A stretch of DNA of 64,000 bases, taken from Streptomyces reniochalinae. GTDB lineage: Bacteria > Actinomycetota > Actinomycetes > Streptomycetales > Streptomycetaceae. How positions within the stretch are numbered: position 1 is the stretch's first letter; the number at the start of each line of letters is the position of its first letter. The notes beneath the pieces were generated by a model. It ran no database searches. It had not been told where the DNA came from and saw only the letters and a program-made list of their open reading frames with translations. The stretch lies in the NCBI RefSeq assembly GCF_003323735.1, contig NZ_QOIM01000020.1:62001-126000 (forward strand). The letters run 5' to 3'. Made by a program: the position numbers and the translations under genes. Below, piece after piece: positions 7,620 through 15,795 of the stretch.

Positions 7620-8375
7620 ATGGCACACAAACGCATCGCATTGATCACGGGCGCCAATCAGGGCGTGGGATTCCAGGTGGCGAAGGAGCTGGCGGCGGAC
7701 GGCGTAACCGTCGTCGTCGGCGCACGCGACTTCGGGAAAGGGAAGGCCGCGGCGGAGGAGATCGGAGAGCGGTCGATGCCGGTACAACTCGATGTGACCA
7801 GTCAGCCCTCGATCGACAATGCCGCCGAGCGCATTCGCTCGGAGTTCGGCCGGCTCGATCTCTTGGTGAACAACGCGGCAATCTCGCGTGCCACCCGGAA
7901 CGAGGTTGCGCTGGAAGACTACATGGCGCATTACGCCGCCAGCAATATCCCCTTGGGGGAGATGCGGACGATCTGGGAAACCAACGCTTTCGGACCGCTG
8001 GCTGTCTACCAAGCCATGCTTCCGCTGCTGCTCCTTTCTTCAGATGCCCGCATCGTGAATGTCGGAAGTGGCGCAGGTTCGCTGACGCTCAACGCCGATC
8101 CTTCACTTCCGGAGCGGAAGATGTTCAGCCCCGGTTATGCCGGCTCGAAGGCCGCACTCAGCATCATGGCCTTGTCCATGATGGTCGAACACGGGGAAGA
8201 CGGCATCAAGGTGAACCTTGTTTCACCCGAGTTCACCAGCACGGCTTTGAACAACTATCAGGGTTCCGCGACACTGGAGGAGGGATCCCGGGAGGTCGTG
8301 CGCGTAGCGAAGTTCGGGCCGAACGATCCGTCAGGCACTTACACGCGCTGGGAAAATCAGAGCATCCCGTGGTGA
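7620..8375 (+). CDS. SDR family NAD(P)-dependent oxidoreductase
   Basis: 251 residues, normal for classical short-chain dehydrogenases. The cofactor motif GANQGVGF lies near residue 10, NNAAIS near residue 85, the catalytic Ser in VNVGSGAGS, and the catalytic Tyr-x-x-x-Lys in SPGYAGSKAALS. The substrate cannot be told. A strong AAAGGAG site precedes ATG 7620. It is controlled, by inference, by the divergent TetR through the two palindromes at 7538 and 7571. The pair splits the duplicated lipoprotein cassette and may have inserted there. Confidence 0.92.
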   Translation: MAHKRIALITGANQGVGFQVAKELAADGVTVVVGARDFGKGKAAAEEIGERSMPVQLDVTSQPSIDNAAERIRSEFGRLDLLVNNAAISRATRNEVALEDYMAHYAASNIPLGEMRTIWETNAFGPLAVYQAMLPLLLLSSDARIVNVGSGAGSLTLNADPSLPERKMFSPGYAGSKAALSIMALSMMVEHGEDGIKVNLVSPEFTSTALNNYQGSATLEEGSREVVRVAKFGPNDPSGTYTRWENQSIPW

Positions 8376-8560
8376 GCCGGATTCCTGGGGCGACCCTCCG
8401 GACGCCCGTGTTCGAGCCCGCGTTCCCCGGCCTGACCCCGACCTGAGCCGGGCAGCCCCGGCGTCCCCGGCGCCGCCCGGTTCGTCGGCGACGGGGCCGC
8501 CGGTGAAGACCCGTGGACAGGACGCCTCGTGACGGCACGAGCCAGCTGACGGACACGACG

Positions 8561-9613
8561 CTAGTTGACGGACTGGATCTCCTGGACGGTGACGTCCCGC
8601 GCGCCGCTGAACTCGCCGTCCGGCAGCGCGTTGTCGCTCTCGCCGCCGCTGCCCTTCCACGACGCCTCCCAGGTGAGGGTCGCCCTGAGCGGATACCCGG
8701 CGCCGTTCCGCGTCGCCCGCTGATACGTCATCCCGCACGGCGGCATCTTCTCCGCGTCACCCTTCGAGTACGGCGTGCCGACCCCACCGTCTGCATTTGC
8801 GGCACACTCACCGGACTCCGGGTGCAACACAGACTCCTCCGTACCCGGAGACAGGTGGAGCGAGCCCGGCTTCACCGTCGTCGTCGCAGAGATCGACTCA
8901 CCCCCGCCCAGATCGACGGAAGCCGTGACCGACAGCGGCTTGTACCTGCCCTCGTCCAGCCACACCCAGGTGGGCAGATTCACCGTCTGGCGGTTTTTCG
9001 GATTCAGCTCGACCTCCGTCTCAGGAACGATGATCCGCGCATAGGCGAGCTTGGAAAGGATCTGCGGACTGATCGCATTCTCCACATCCGGGCGCTCACC
9101 GTTCTTCACCCAGAACGGCAGCTTCGTACACGACTCCCGCTTCGCCGCATCCGGCTCACCCGGATTCGGCACCGCAGCCCAGAACTTCCCCTTCCCCTCC
9201 TTCTTGAGGTTGAAGTTCTTGTAGTCCCCCTCCTCGTACAAGTGTCGGATGTCCTGATCGACCTCTTGCTTGAGCTTCCCGTTGTTCGGCTGACGCCCCG
9301 TAAGGGAGTACGGCGAATCGTCAACCTTCGCCTTGAGCTCCTTGGGCGTGTAAGTGGGTGCGTACCAGCATGGAGGCGGTGCCCAGTTCCCCGTGGGAAC
9401 GGAGAGGTTGCCGCCACCGGAGCCGTCGCCGCCCCCCGAGTAGGTCACCGTCCGCTTCCCCTGGGCCGCAGCGGTGGCCTCGCCGTTATCGAAGTCGCCG
9501 CCCTTCTCGAAGGCGGAGGTTTTCTCGCGCCTTTCGTCATCCGCCAGCGCGAGCGGGGCACTGCCGAGGAGTGACAGCAAGCAGAGACCAGTTACGAAGG
9601 TCAGTCTTTGCAC
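8561..9613 (-). CDS. Secreted protein of unknown function, copy 2
   Basis: About 350 residues from GTG 9613 (VQRLTFVTGLCLL...), with a signal peptide ending near ALADD. It is colinear with the protein at 4773-5834 throughout: the same WAPPPCWYAPTYTPKELKAK block, LPFWVKNGERPDVENAISPQIL, LNPKNRQTVNLPTWVWLDEG, and an identical C-terminal VTVQEIQSVN. The cysteines are conserved between the copies. The region between the signal peptide and the domain differs most. It overlaps the lipoprotein gene upstream by 13 nt, exactly as in copy 1. Confidence 0.82.
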   Translation of the reverse strand: MQRLTFVTGLCLLSLLGSAPLALADDERREKTSAFEKGGDFDNGEATAAAQGKRTVTYSGGGDGSGGGNLSVPTGNWAPPPCWYAPTYTPKELKAKVDDSPYSLTGRQPNNGKLKQEVDQDIRHLYEEGDYKNFNLKKEGKGKFWAAVPNPGEPDAAKRESCTKLPFWVKNGERPDVENAISPQILSKLAYARIIVPETEVELNPKNRQTVNLPTWVWLDEGRYKPLSVTASVDLGGGESISATTTVKPGSLHLSPGTEESVLHPESGECAANADGGVGTPYSKGDAEKMPPCGMTYQRATRNGAGYPLRATLTWEASWKGSGGESDNALPDGEFSGARDVTVQEIQSVN

Positions 9614-10296
9614 TGTTTCACCGCCTTGTCCTCGTACTCGAAAGACCGCGCCTTCCACGGGGAGGACGACTTCTTGGGCTTTTGCATGACCAGCGTGTAA
9701 CGCATGTAACTCGATGCGCTTTCTTCGGTGCGCAGAACCTTTCCGCTCTTGATCTCCTTGGCGAAGAAATCGGACTGGTCCACGCAGAAGGAGACCTCGG
9801 CAAGCCGCCCATCGACGACATCGCCGACTTTTTCGCGGTAGTAGTGGTCTTTCCCGGTGACCGTGACATCGTCCTTGACGTGTGCCTTGATCAACACCGC
9901 TGCGTACTCACCAGCGGTCTGCAAGGGCACCACGTGCCGCACCACCACCGGGTCGTCCGGGTCCTGCTTCGCCGTGCCGTGGATCAACGCCCGCATGTAG
10001 TCCGCCGCACCGTCCAACGCCGCGGCCTTGTCCGGGTCGGAGGGCTGCTTCCAGTCGAAGACGAGGTCGACGTCCTCGGGTAGCACGATGTCGGACGTGC
10101 GGAAGTCGCCGGGCTTGTCCTTGGCGGAGTCGCCGCCCTTGCCCGGGGAGGGCGACGCGTCGTCCTTCGAGGAGCCCGCACCCTCGATCTTGCCGTCCTT
10201 GGACGATCCTTCCCCACCCCCACCGCATCCGGACAGCAGCAGCGCTGAGGCGACTGCGGCGGCGGCCAACGTGGCGGCGGGGCGGTTCAGTTGCAC
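9601..10296 (-). CDS. Lipoprotein, copy 2 of duplicated cassette
   Basis: About 231 residues from GTG 10296, with AGGAG upstream and the lipobox LLSGC. It is colinear with the lipoprotein at 5822-6511: DFRTSDIVLPEDVDLVFDW, AALDGAADYMRALIHGTAKQDP and FCVDQSDFFAKEIKSGKVLRTEE are shared. The Ser/Asp/Lys tether after the lipobox differs in sequence. The shared leader hairpin, start codon type, overlap length and gene order show that the whole two-gene unit was duplicated. The function is unknown; a surface complex of anchored and released subunits is one possibility. Confidence 0.82.
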   Translation of the reverse strand: MQLNRPAATLAAAAVASALLLSGCGGGGEGSSKDGKIEGAGSSKDDASPSPGKGGDSAKDKPGDFRTSDIVLPEDVDLVFDWKQPSDPDKAAALDGAADYMRALIHGTAKQDPDDPVVVRHVVPLQTAGEYAAVLIKAHVKDDVTVTGKDHYYREKVGDVVDGRLAEVSFCVDQSDFFAKEIKSGKVLRTEESASSYMRYTLVMQKPKKSSSPWKARSFEYEDKAVKQCKD

Positions 10297-10310
10297 GGCG
10301 GGCTCCTGAG

Positions 10311-10337
10311 CGTCAGGTAACTGTCGTGAACCTGACG
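10311..10337. promoter_or_regulatory. Conserved inverted repeat upstream of lipoprotein copy 2
   Basis: A perfect 8-bp inverted repeat, cgtcaggt / acctgacg, with an 11-nt spacer. The flanking sequence ctgtcgtgaacctgacggta is shared with the copy at 6526. It lies immediately upstream of the ribosome site of the gene starting at 10296. Confidence 0.6.
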
Positions 10338-10415
10338 GTAGCAGGGAGCAACCATCCCGCCGAGCGACTTCCGCACGCAACTCCGGTGGAGCGAGGGGCC
10401 GGAAGAACCCCGGCC

Positions 10416-10896
10416 ATGAGGATCGAGCAGGCGGAGTGGGAGCACCCGGACGGGGCCGCACTGCGGGCCCGGCAGCGGGCGGAGATCGCGGAGCGCTACG
10501 GGACACGGGAGACCGGACAGCGAGCCGGGGGTCGCGCCGTCGGCCGGGGACATCGTGGCGTTCTTCGTCGCGTACGACCACGCGGAGGAGAGGGACGAAA
10601 AGGAGAGAACGGCCGTGGGATGCGGAGGTCTCCGCCTCCTCGGCGACGGGGTCGGCGAGGTCAAGCGGATGTACGTCGAGCCCGGTCGGCGCGGTACCGG
10701 TGTGGCCGGTCGTGTGCTGCGGACCCTGGAGGAGTGGGCCGCGGCGCGGGACTGGACCGAGCTGCGGCTGGAGACCGGTGACGCCCAGCCGGACGCCGTC
10801 CGCTTCTGCACCCGCTCCGGGTACACCCGCATCCAGAACTTCGGCGCCTACGCGGGGCGAGACCGCTCGTGGTGCCTCGGCCGACGGCTTCCTTGA
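10416..10896 (+). pseudogene. Frameshifted GNAT family N-acetyltransferase
   Basis: The N-terminal part begins at ATG 10416 (MRIEQAEWEHPDGAALRARQRAEIAERYGT) in one frame. From about 10515 the continuation is in another frame (EPGVAPSAGDIVAFFVAYDH, then VGEVKRMYVEPGRRGTGVAGRVLRTLEEWA). The latter contains the acetyl-CoA binding motif RxxGxG (RRGTGVAG) and the typical C-terminal LETGDAQPDAVRFCTRSGYTRI. Joined, the two parts would give a normal GNAT of about 160 residues. It is either a recent single-base frameshift or a sequencing error. A GTG at 10555 could start a truncated 113-residue product. Confidence 0.75.
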
Positions 10897-11411
10897 ACGC
10901 GCGTCGGCCGCCCGGCCGCGTCGCCTGCCCGGCCGCCCGGCCGCCCGCTCGCCGCCGACCACCCGACGTCGAAAGGTCGCCGCCCGACGCCGAGTGGCCG
11001 CCCCCGGTCGGCCACCTCCGCAGGGCCGGAGAAGTTTCCCGAGCTCGCCGTGAACTTTTTCGCGGGGCCCGCCATCGAACTCCTCGGTACCGAAGATCGG
11101 TCTCCTCGTTCCGGGCAGCGGCGACCGGTCGCCTCCGTCCGGAACGGGCGGGATTTCCGACGTGGCGGGGGGCGCTCTCAGGGACGGGGACGCCTCCCGC
11201 CGCACTCCCTGCTGCGCTGGCCGGGGCCAGGAGCCGCTCACGCCGCGCAGCACAACACCGCGCCCCGCCCACTCCCCCCCGGGGGAGCGCGGACGAGGCG
11301 CGGTTCGCATACTGCTGCACTACGCGGGTACGGGCGCGGGCACGACACGGGTGCGCGCGGGCGCGAGGCGCGGGGCGCTCAGCGCTGAGCCGGCGCTGAC
11401 AGGCCCGGAGG
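10897..11411. other. Intergenic region, no gene seen
   Basis: About 515 bp of very GC-rich sequence between the GNAT gene and DUF3039. Open frames here lack family resemblance and good ribosome sites. Runs such as gcccggccgcccggccgccc at 10911-10935 are short simple repeats. Confidence 0.6.
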
Positions 11412-11720
11412 CTACTTCTTGCCGCCGCCCTTGCCGTCCTTGCCGCCGCCACCCTTGCCGTTGTCCCCGTTGGGGCCCATGGTCTCGTAGATCTCCTTGC
11501 ACATGGGGCAGACCGGGTACTTCTTGGGGTCGCGCCCCGGGACCCAGACCTTGCCGCAGAGTGCGACGACGGGTGTGCCGTCCATCGCGCTCGCCATGAT
11601 CTTGTCCTTCTGGACATAGTGGGCGAACCGTTCGTGATCGCCGTCACCGTGCGATGTCTGCGGGGTCGGTTCGACGAGTGTGCCGGTGCCCGCCCCGCGC
11701 TCGGGCTCAAGAGTGCTCAT
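11412..11720 (-). CDS. DUF3039 domain-containing protein
   Basis: A 102-residue protein. The conserved block DGDHERFAHYVQKDKIMASAMDGTPVVALCGKVWVPGRDPKKYPVCPMCKE identifies DUF3039, a small actinobacterial family. The cysteines in ALCGK and CPMC suggest a zinc ribbon. The C-terminus is a Gly/Lys-rich tail. Start MSTLEPERG at ATG 11720 was chosen; ATG 11729 is also in frame. Its position next to algH and murA is conserved in Streptomyces. The cellular role is unknown. Confidence 0.9.
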   Translation of the reverse strand: MSTLEPERGAGTGTLVEPTPQTSHGDGDHERFAHYVQKDKIMASAMDGTPVVALCGKVWVPGRDPKKYPVCPMCKEIYETMGPNGDNGKGGGGKDGKGGGKK

Positions 11721-11848
11721 GCGGTCCAAGGGTACTCATGCGCCCGTGACACGTCAGGCATGGGCGGTGACCCGCGTCACCTCGGCGGGGCCCTTCCGCG
11801 CCGGGCGTACCGCCCGGGGAGCCGGGGCCCCGGGCCACGGGCGTGCGG

Positions 11849-12973
11849 TCAGTTCAGCGAGGGGTCGTCGGGGTACGTCGCGACCAGCGCCAACTCGCTG
11901 CGCTGCCGCCGCAGTACGGCCCGCCACAGCCGCTCGGGGTCGGGGGAGGAGACGTCGCCGGGCTCGGATTCGACCACGTACCACGCGCCCTCGGACAGCT
12001 CCTTCTCCAGCTGCCCGGGGCCCCAGCCCGCGTATCCGGCGAAGATCCGCAGGGAGCCCAGTTCGGCGGCGAGCAGTTCGGGTGGGGCCTCCAGGTCGAC
12101 GAGGCCGATGGCGCCGTGCACCCGGCGCCATCCGAGGGGGCCGTCGGTGTCGAGCACGGCTTCCATGGCTTCCATGGAACCCGCCGCGTCCCCGGTCCCG
12201 CCGGTGTCCGGCTCGACGGCCCCGTCCCCGGTTCCGGTCCCGGTCCCGGTCCCGGATCCAGTATCGGCGGCAGCCCCAGTCCCGGACCCGGCATCGGCGG
12301 CAGTCCCGGAGCCGGACCCGGCGGTCCCGGCCGGAGCCCCTGCGGCGCCACTGGCACCGGCCGTGTCCGCCCCACGGGCGCTCCCCGCGCCCCCGGTCTC
12401 CGCGTTCCCGGCGTCCACACCCTCTCCCGCGTCCGCGCCGGAGTCCGCACCGGCACCGGTGCCGGCAGCGGCACCCGCGCCCGAGCCCGTGCCCCCACTC
12501 ACATCCCCACAGGGCTCCAAGCCGCCCTCGGCAACACCGGCCCCGGCATCGGCGGCGGCGCCACGAGCGCCGCCACCACGAGCAGCGCCACCCCCGTCGC
12601 CCTCGCCATCGCCGCCCGCACCCGCCCCCGTACTCGCACCGGTACCGGTACCGGTGCGAGTACCGGTACCGGTACCGGTACCCGCGTCACCGTCGCTCCG
12701 CCCGGCTCTTCTGGAGGGGACCACGGCGACGCCGAGGGCGGCGTCGAGGGAGACGGGGCCGCCCTGGAAGACGACGCCCGGCTCGCCGGCGAGAGGAGCC
12801 CACGGCTCCAGGATGTCGCCGACGTTCACGGGGGTGGGGCGGTTGAGGACGACGCCCAGTGAGCCCGCCTCGTCGTGGTCGAGGAGGAGCACCACCGCGC
12901 GGTCGAAGTTCGGGTCGGCCAGCACCGGTGTGGCGACGAGCAGTCGCCCGGTGAGCGAGGACACCTCGGTCAT
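11849..12973 (-). CDS. YqgE/AlgH family protein with a large low-complexity insert
   Basis: About 374 residues, roughly twice the usual 185-200. Residues 1-87 (MTEVSSLTGRLLVATP, FDRAVVLLLDHDEAGSLGVVLNRP, GVVFQGGPVSLD) and the last 96 residues (PLGWRRVHGAIGLVDLEAPPELL, LRIFAGYAGWGPGQLE, YVVESEPGDVSS) together make one complete AlgH (DUF179) domain. Between them sit about 190 residues composed almost only of Gly, Ala, Thr, Ser, Asp and Glu. The frame stays open through it. AlgH proteins are widespread but poorly understood; the insert falls at a surface loop between the two halves. The gene runs toward DUF3039 and is divergent from murA. Confidence 0.88.
   Translation of the reverse strand: MTEVSSLTGRLLVATPVLADPNFDRAVVLLLDHDEAGSLGVVLNRPTPVNVGDILEPWAPLAGEPGVVFQGGPVSLDAALGVAVVPSRRAGRSDGDAGTGTGTGTRTGTGTGASTGAGAGGDGEGDGGGAARGGGARGAAADAGAGVAEGGLEPCGDVSGGTGSGAGAAAGTGAGADSGADAGEGVDAGNAETGGAGSARGADTAGASGAAGAPAGTAGSGSGTAADAGSGTGAAADTGSGTGTGTGTGDGAVEPDTGGTGDAAGSMEAMEAVLDTDGPLGWRRVHGAIGLVDLEAPPELLAAELGSLRIFAGYAGWGPGQLEKELSEGAWYVVESEPGDVSSPDPERLWRAVLRRQRSELALVATYPDDPSLN
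12140..12712 (-). repeat. Low-complexity insert with GGTACC/CCGGTx repeats inside algH
   Basis: The insert in the AlgH gene is built from short repeats such as ccggta/accggt hexamers near 12637-12681, ccggtc runs near 12220-12260, and cgg/gcc-type variants elsewhere. On the coding strand these give Gly-Thr and Gly-Ala dipeptide runs. Nearly all units are multiples of three, so the frame is kept. Confidence 0.85.
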
Positions 12974-13336
12974 ACCGCAATGATCCCGCACCGGGGCCTT
13001 TCGCGGGGACCCAACGGCCGGATCGAAGGGCGTTCGGGGACTCATCGGGGGCGAAAAGGGGGCGGGGCGGGGGGCGGGGGACGTGCCGGTCGTCCCGTCG
13101 TGGCACAGTGGCCGCCCCGTCACAGACCCCTCCAGGCCCCCGTCGCGACGGGGCCGGGACACGGTGGACCACCCACCGCAACACCCGCCGCAACACGGTA
13201 CGCAACCGACGTCTGACCCAGCGTGTTATTGCTTACCTGTGACAGTCGCAGGCCCCCCTCGGGCTTGGGTTCGCCCCGGACGGGGCCATTACGCTTGCCT
13301 GTTGTCCCATCCCGTCTCGCGGAATCGCGGAGATCC
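12974..13336. other. Divergent algH/murA promoter region
   Basis: About 363 bp separating the two divergent starts. No ORF here resembles a protein. A comparatively AT-rich patch (gtgttattgcttacctgtgac, 13222-13242) and another at 13285-13297 may hold murA promoter elements, but no confident -10/-35 pair was found. Confidence 0.5.
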
Positions 13337-14665
13337 ATGACCGACAGCCCAGCCGACGTACTCCTCGTCCACGGTGGCGCCCCGCTCGAGGGTGAGCTTC
13401 GTGTGCGGGGTGCGAAGAACCTCGTTCCCAAGGCCATGGTCGCCGCGCTGCTGGGCGGCGAACCGAGTCGCCTGCGCAACGTGCCGGACATCCGCGATGT
13501 CCGGGTCGTACGTGGCCTGCTCCAGCTGCACGGTGTCACGGTGCGTACGGGGGACGAGGACGGCGAGCTGGTGCTCGATCCGTCGCACGTGGAGAGCGCC
13601 AACGTCGCTGACATCGACGCGCACGCGGGCTCGTCCAGGATCCCGATCCTGTTCTGCGGTCCGCTGCTGCACCGGCTCGGTCACGCCTTCATTCCGGGGC
13701 TGGGCGGCTGCGACATCGGCGGGCGTCCGGTGGACTTCCACTTCGACGTGCTGCGTAAGTTCGGCGCGACGATCGAGAAGCGCGCGGACGGGCAGTACCT
13801 GGAGGCCCCGCAGCGGCTGCGCGGCACCAAGATCCGGCTGCCGTACCCCTCGGTCGGCTCGACGGAGCAGGTGCTGCTGACGGCGGTGCTGGCGGACGGC
13901 GTCACGGAGCTGTCGAACGCGGCGGTCGAGCCGGAGATCGAGGACCTGATCTGCGTTCTTCAGAAGATGGGCGCGATCATCTCAATGGACACAGACCGTA
14001 CGATCCGCATCACGGGTGTGGACAAGCTGGGCGGTTACACGCACCGCGCTCTGCCGGACCGTCTGGAGGCGGCCTCGTGGGCGAGCGCGGCGCTGGCGAC
14101 CGAGGGCAGCGTGTTCGTACGCGGCGCCGAGCAGCGCTCGATGATCACCTTCCTCAACACCTACCGCAAGGTCGGTGGCGCCTTCGAGATCGGTGACGAG
14201 GGCATCCGCTTCTGGCATCCGGGCGGCCCGCTGAACGCCATCGCGCTGGAGACGGACGTCCACCCCGGTTTCCAGACGGACTGGCAGCAGCCGCTGGTGG
14301 TCGCGCTGACGCAGGCGTCGGGGCTGTCGATCGTGCACGAGACGGTGTACGAGTCGCGTCTTGGCTTCACCTCCGCGCTCAACCAGATGGGCGCGCACAT
14401 CCAGCTCTACCGCGAGTGCCTGGGCGGCATGCCCTGCCGTTTCGGGCAGCGCAACTTCCTGCACTCGGCGGTGGTGTCGGGGCCCACGAAGCTCCAGGGC
14501 ACCGATCTGATCATCCCGGACCTGCGGGGCGGCTTCTCGTATCTGATCGCCGCGCTGGCCGCGCAGGGCACCTCGCGGGTGCACGGCATCGACCTGATCA
14601 ACCGCGGTTACGAGAACTTCCAGCAGAAGCTGGCGGATCTGGGCGCCAAGTTCGAGCACCCGTGA
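13337..14665 (+). CDS. murA: UDP-N-acetylglucosamine 1-carboxyvinyltransferase
   Basis: About 442 residues. It catalyses the first committed step of peptidoglycan synthesis in the cytoplasm, transferring enolpyruvate from PEP to UDP-GlcNAc. The conserved Lys-Asn pair is in RVRGAKNLVPKA near residues 27-28. The active-site loop reads GLGGCDIGGRPVDFH with Cys near residue 125, the residue alkylated by fosfomycin in other MurA enzymes. The EPSP-synthase fold repeats continue to GFSYLIAALAAQGTSRVHGIDLINRGYENF. A long hairpin follows the stop. Its closeness to hup, malic enzyme and algH matches the Streptomyces core order, though here an importer locus lies between murA and hup. Confidence 0.96.
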   Translation: MTDSPADVLLVHGGAPLEGELRVRGAKNLVPKAMVAALLGGEPSRLRNVPDIRDVRVVRGLLQLHGVTVRTGDEDGELVLDPSHVESANVADIDAHAGSSRIPILFCGPLLHRLGHAFIPGLGGCDIGGRPVDFHFDVLRKFGATIEKRADGQYLEAPQRLRGTKIRLPYPSVGSTEQVLLTAVLADGVTELSNAAVEPEIEDLICVLQKMGAIISMDTDRTIRITGVDKLGGYTHRALPDRLEAASWASAALATEGSVFVRGAEQRSMITFLNTYRKVGGAFEIGDEGIRFWHPGGPLNAIALETDVHPGFQTDWQQPLVVALTQASGLSIVHETVYESRLGFTSALNQMGAHIQLYRECLGGMPCRFGQRNFLHSAVVSGPTKLQGTDLIIPDLRGGFSYLIAALAAQGTSRVHGIDLINRGYENFQQKLADLGAKFEHP

Positions 14666-14674
14666 CCTGCTGAC

Positions 14675-14717
14675 CGCACGCGGGCCCGCTCCCTCCCCGG
14701 GAGCGGGCCCGCGTGCG
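14675..14717. terminator. Strong bidirectional hairpin after murA
   Basis: A perfect 19-bp inverted repeat (14675-14693 with 14699-14717) with a 5-nt loop, tcccc. It lies 9 bp after the murA stop and 12 bp from the stop of the convergent sphingomyelinase gene, so it can serve both. Confidence 0.9.
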
Positions 14718-14729
14718 CGTGGCCTGCGG

Positions 14730-15713
14730 TCAGCCCGCCGTGAGCGGGTAGTGGTCCGAGAGGTTGTCGTAGGTGTACTTCTTGCCCCAGCTCGTCACCG
14801 TCCAGGGCTCCGTCTGCTCCTTGACCACGTGGTTCGTCCAGTTGTCAGGGCGGGCGTGGCCGCGGCGGTGCAGGACGTGGTCGAGGTCCTCGGAGGGGTC
14901 GTCGGGGTAGCGGTCGGCGGCGAGGGAGTTCTCCTTCGTGTCGAAGGAGTACGGGTGCCCGGTGCGCGCGTCGGGAGGTACGAGACCGGCGTCGGAGAGC
15001 ATCGAGGCGTACTCGTCGCCGTGGCGGTCGACGTTCAGGTCACCGGCGACGACGACCTGTTCGTCTGCCGGAATGTGCCGGGCGTCCACAAAGGCGTCGA
15101 TCTCCTTGAACTGCCCCGCGCGGACGGAGACGTCCTCGCCGCTGCCGCACGCGGAGTCGGTGGCCTGGGTGTGGGTGCCGACGACGTGCACCCTGGTGCC
15201 GCGCACGTCCAGCACCGCGTAGAGGAAGCCCTTGTTGGAGAAGGCGTCGGACCCGCAGCCGTCGGTGAAGATGTGCTGTTCCTTGTGCAGGACGGGCCAC
15301 TTGCTGAGCAGGGTGACGCCGCCGTCCTCGGGGGCGACACCGGAGTACTCCCCGCTGGTGGCGTCCCATCCGCTCGTGCTGCGGCCCACCACCGGGGTCT
15401 GGTACGGGTAGCGGTCGGCGGCGTTCTTCTTCAGAGCGTCGGAGGCGGAGTTGTCGAACATCTCCTCCAGGACGACCACGTCCTGGCCCTGGAAGAAGTC
15501 CGCCTTCTCGATGGTCTCGGCCCGGTGGTCCTGGCCCCAGTTGGGGTAGAGGTTCTTGCTGAACAGGAAGGTGTTGTAGTTGAGCACCTTCAGCCGCGGG
15601 GTGCCGGAGGAGGGGTCGGCGGCCGCTGCCGGGGTGGCCGCGCCGAGCGCGGCGGTGACGGCCAGGACGACGGTTCCCAGGGCGGCGCGCGACGGACGGC
15701 GGGGCCTGTTCAC
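14730..15713 (-). CDS. Secreted sphingomyelinase C-like phosphodiesterase
   Basis: About 327 residues from GTG 15713, with AAGGAGA upstream. A signal peptide (AALGTVVLAVTAALGAATPAAAA) is followed by an endonuclease/exonuclease/phosphatase fold: LKVLNYNTFLF, the metal-binding Glu in VVVLEEMFDN, VVGTHTQATDS, the GDLNVD motif and the catalytic His in LSDHYPL. This set and the length match bacterial neutral sphingomyelinases, which release phosphocholine from sphingomyelin outside the cell. Other phospholipids could be substrates. It directly follows the ABC importer genes on the same strand, which suggests shared control for organophosphate uptake. Confidence 0.88.
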   Translation of the reverse strand: MNRPRRPSRAALGTVVLAVTAALGAATPAAAADPSSGTPRLKVLNYNTFLFSKNLYPNWGQDHRAETIEKADFFQGQDVVVLEEMFDNSASDALKKNAADRYPYQTPVVGRSTSGWDATSGEYSGVAPEDGGVTLLSKWPVLHKEQHIFTDGCGSDAFSNKGFLYAVLDVRGTRVHVVGTHTQATDSACGSGEDVSVRAGQFKEIDAFVDARHIPADEQVVVAGDLNVDRHGDEYASMLSDAGLVPPDARTGHPYSFDTKENSLAADRYPDDPSEDLDHVLHRRGHARPDNWTNHVVKEQTEPWTVTSWGKKYTYDNLSDHYPLTAG

Positions 15714-15795
15714 GCGGTCTCCTTCACGAGTACGGAATGTCACGCGGTCTCCTGCACCGGGGCGGGAGGCCACGCGGTCCTCTCCACGAGGACGG
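15711..15795. repeat. Three 30-bp-spaced direct repeats carrying ribosome-site sequence
   Basis: Imperfect repeats starting cacgcggtctcct occur at 15711, 15741 and 15771. On the minus strand each contains a GGAGACCGCGTG-type sequence (the third is altered). The copy at 15711 supplies the ribosome site and GTG start of the sphingomyelinase; the other two lie in the end of the ABC ATPase gene. Confidence 0.8.
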
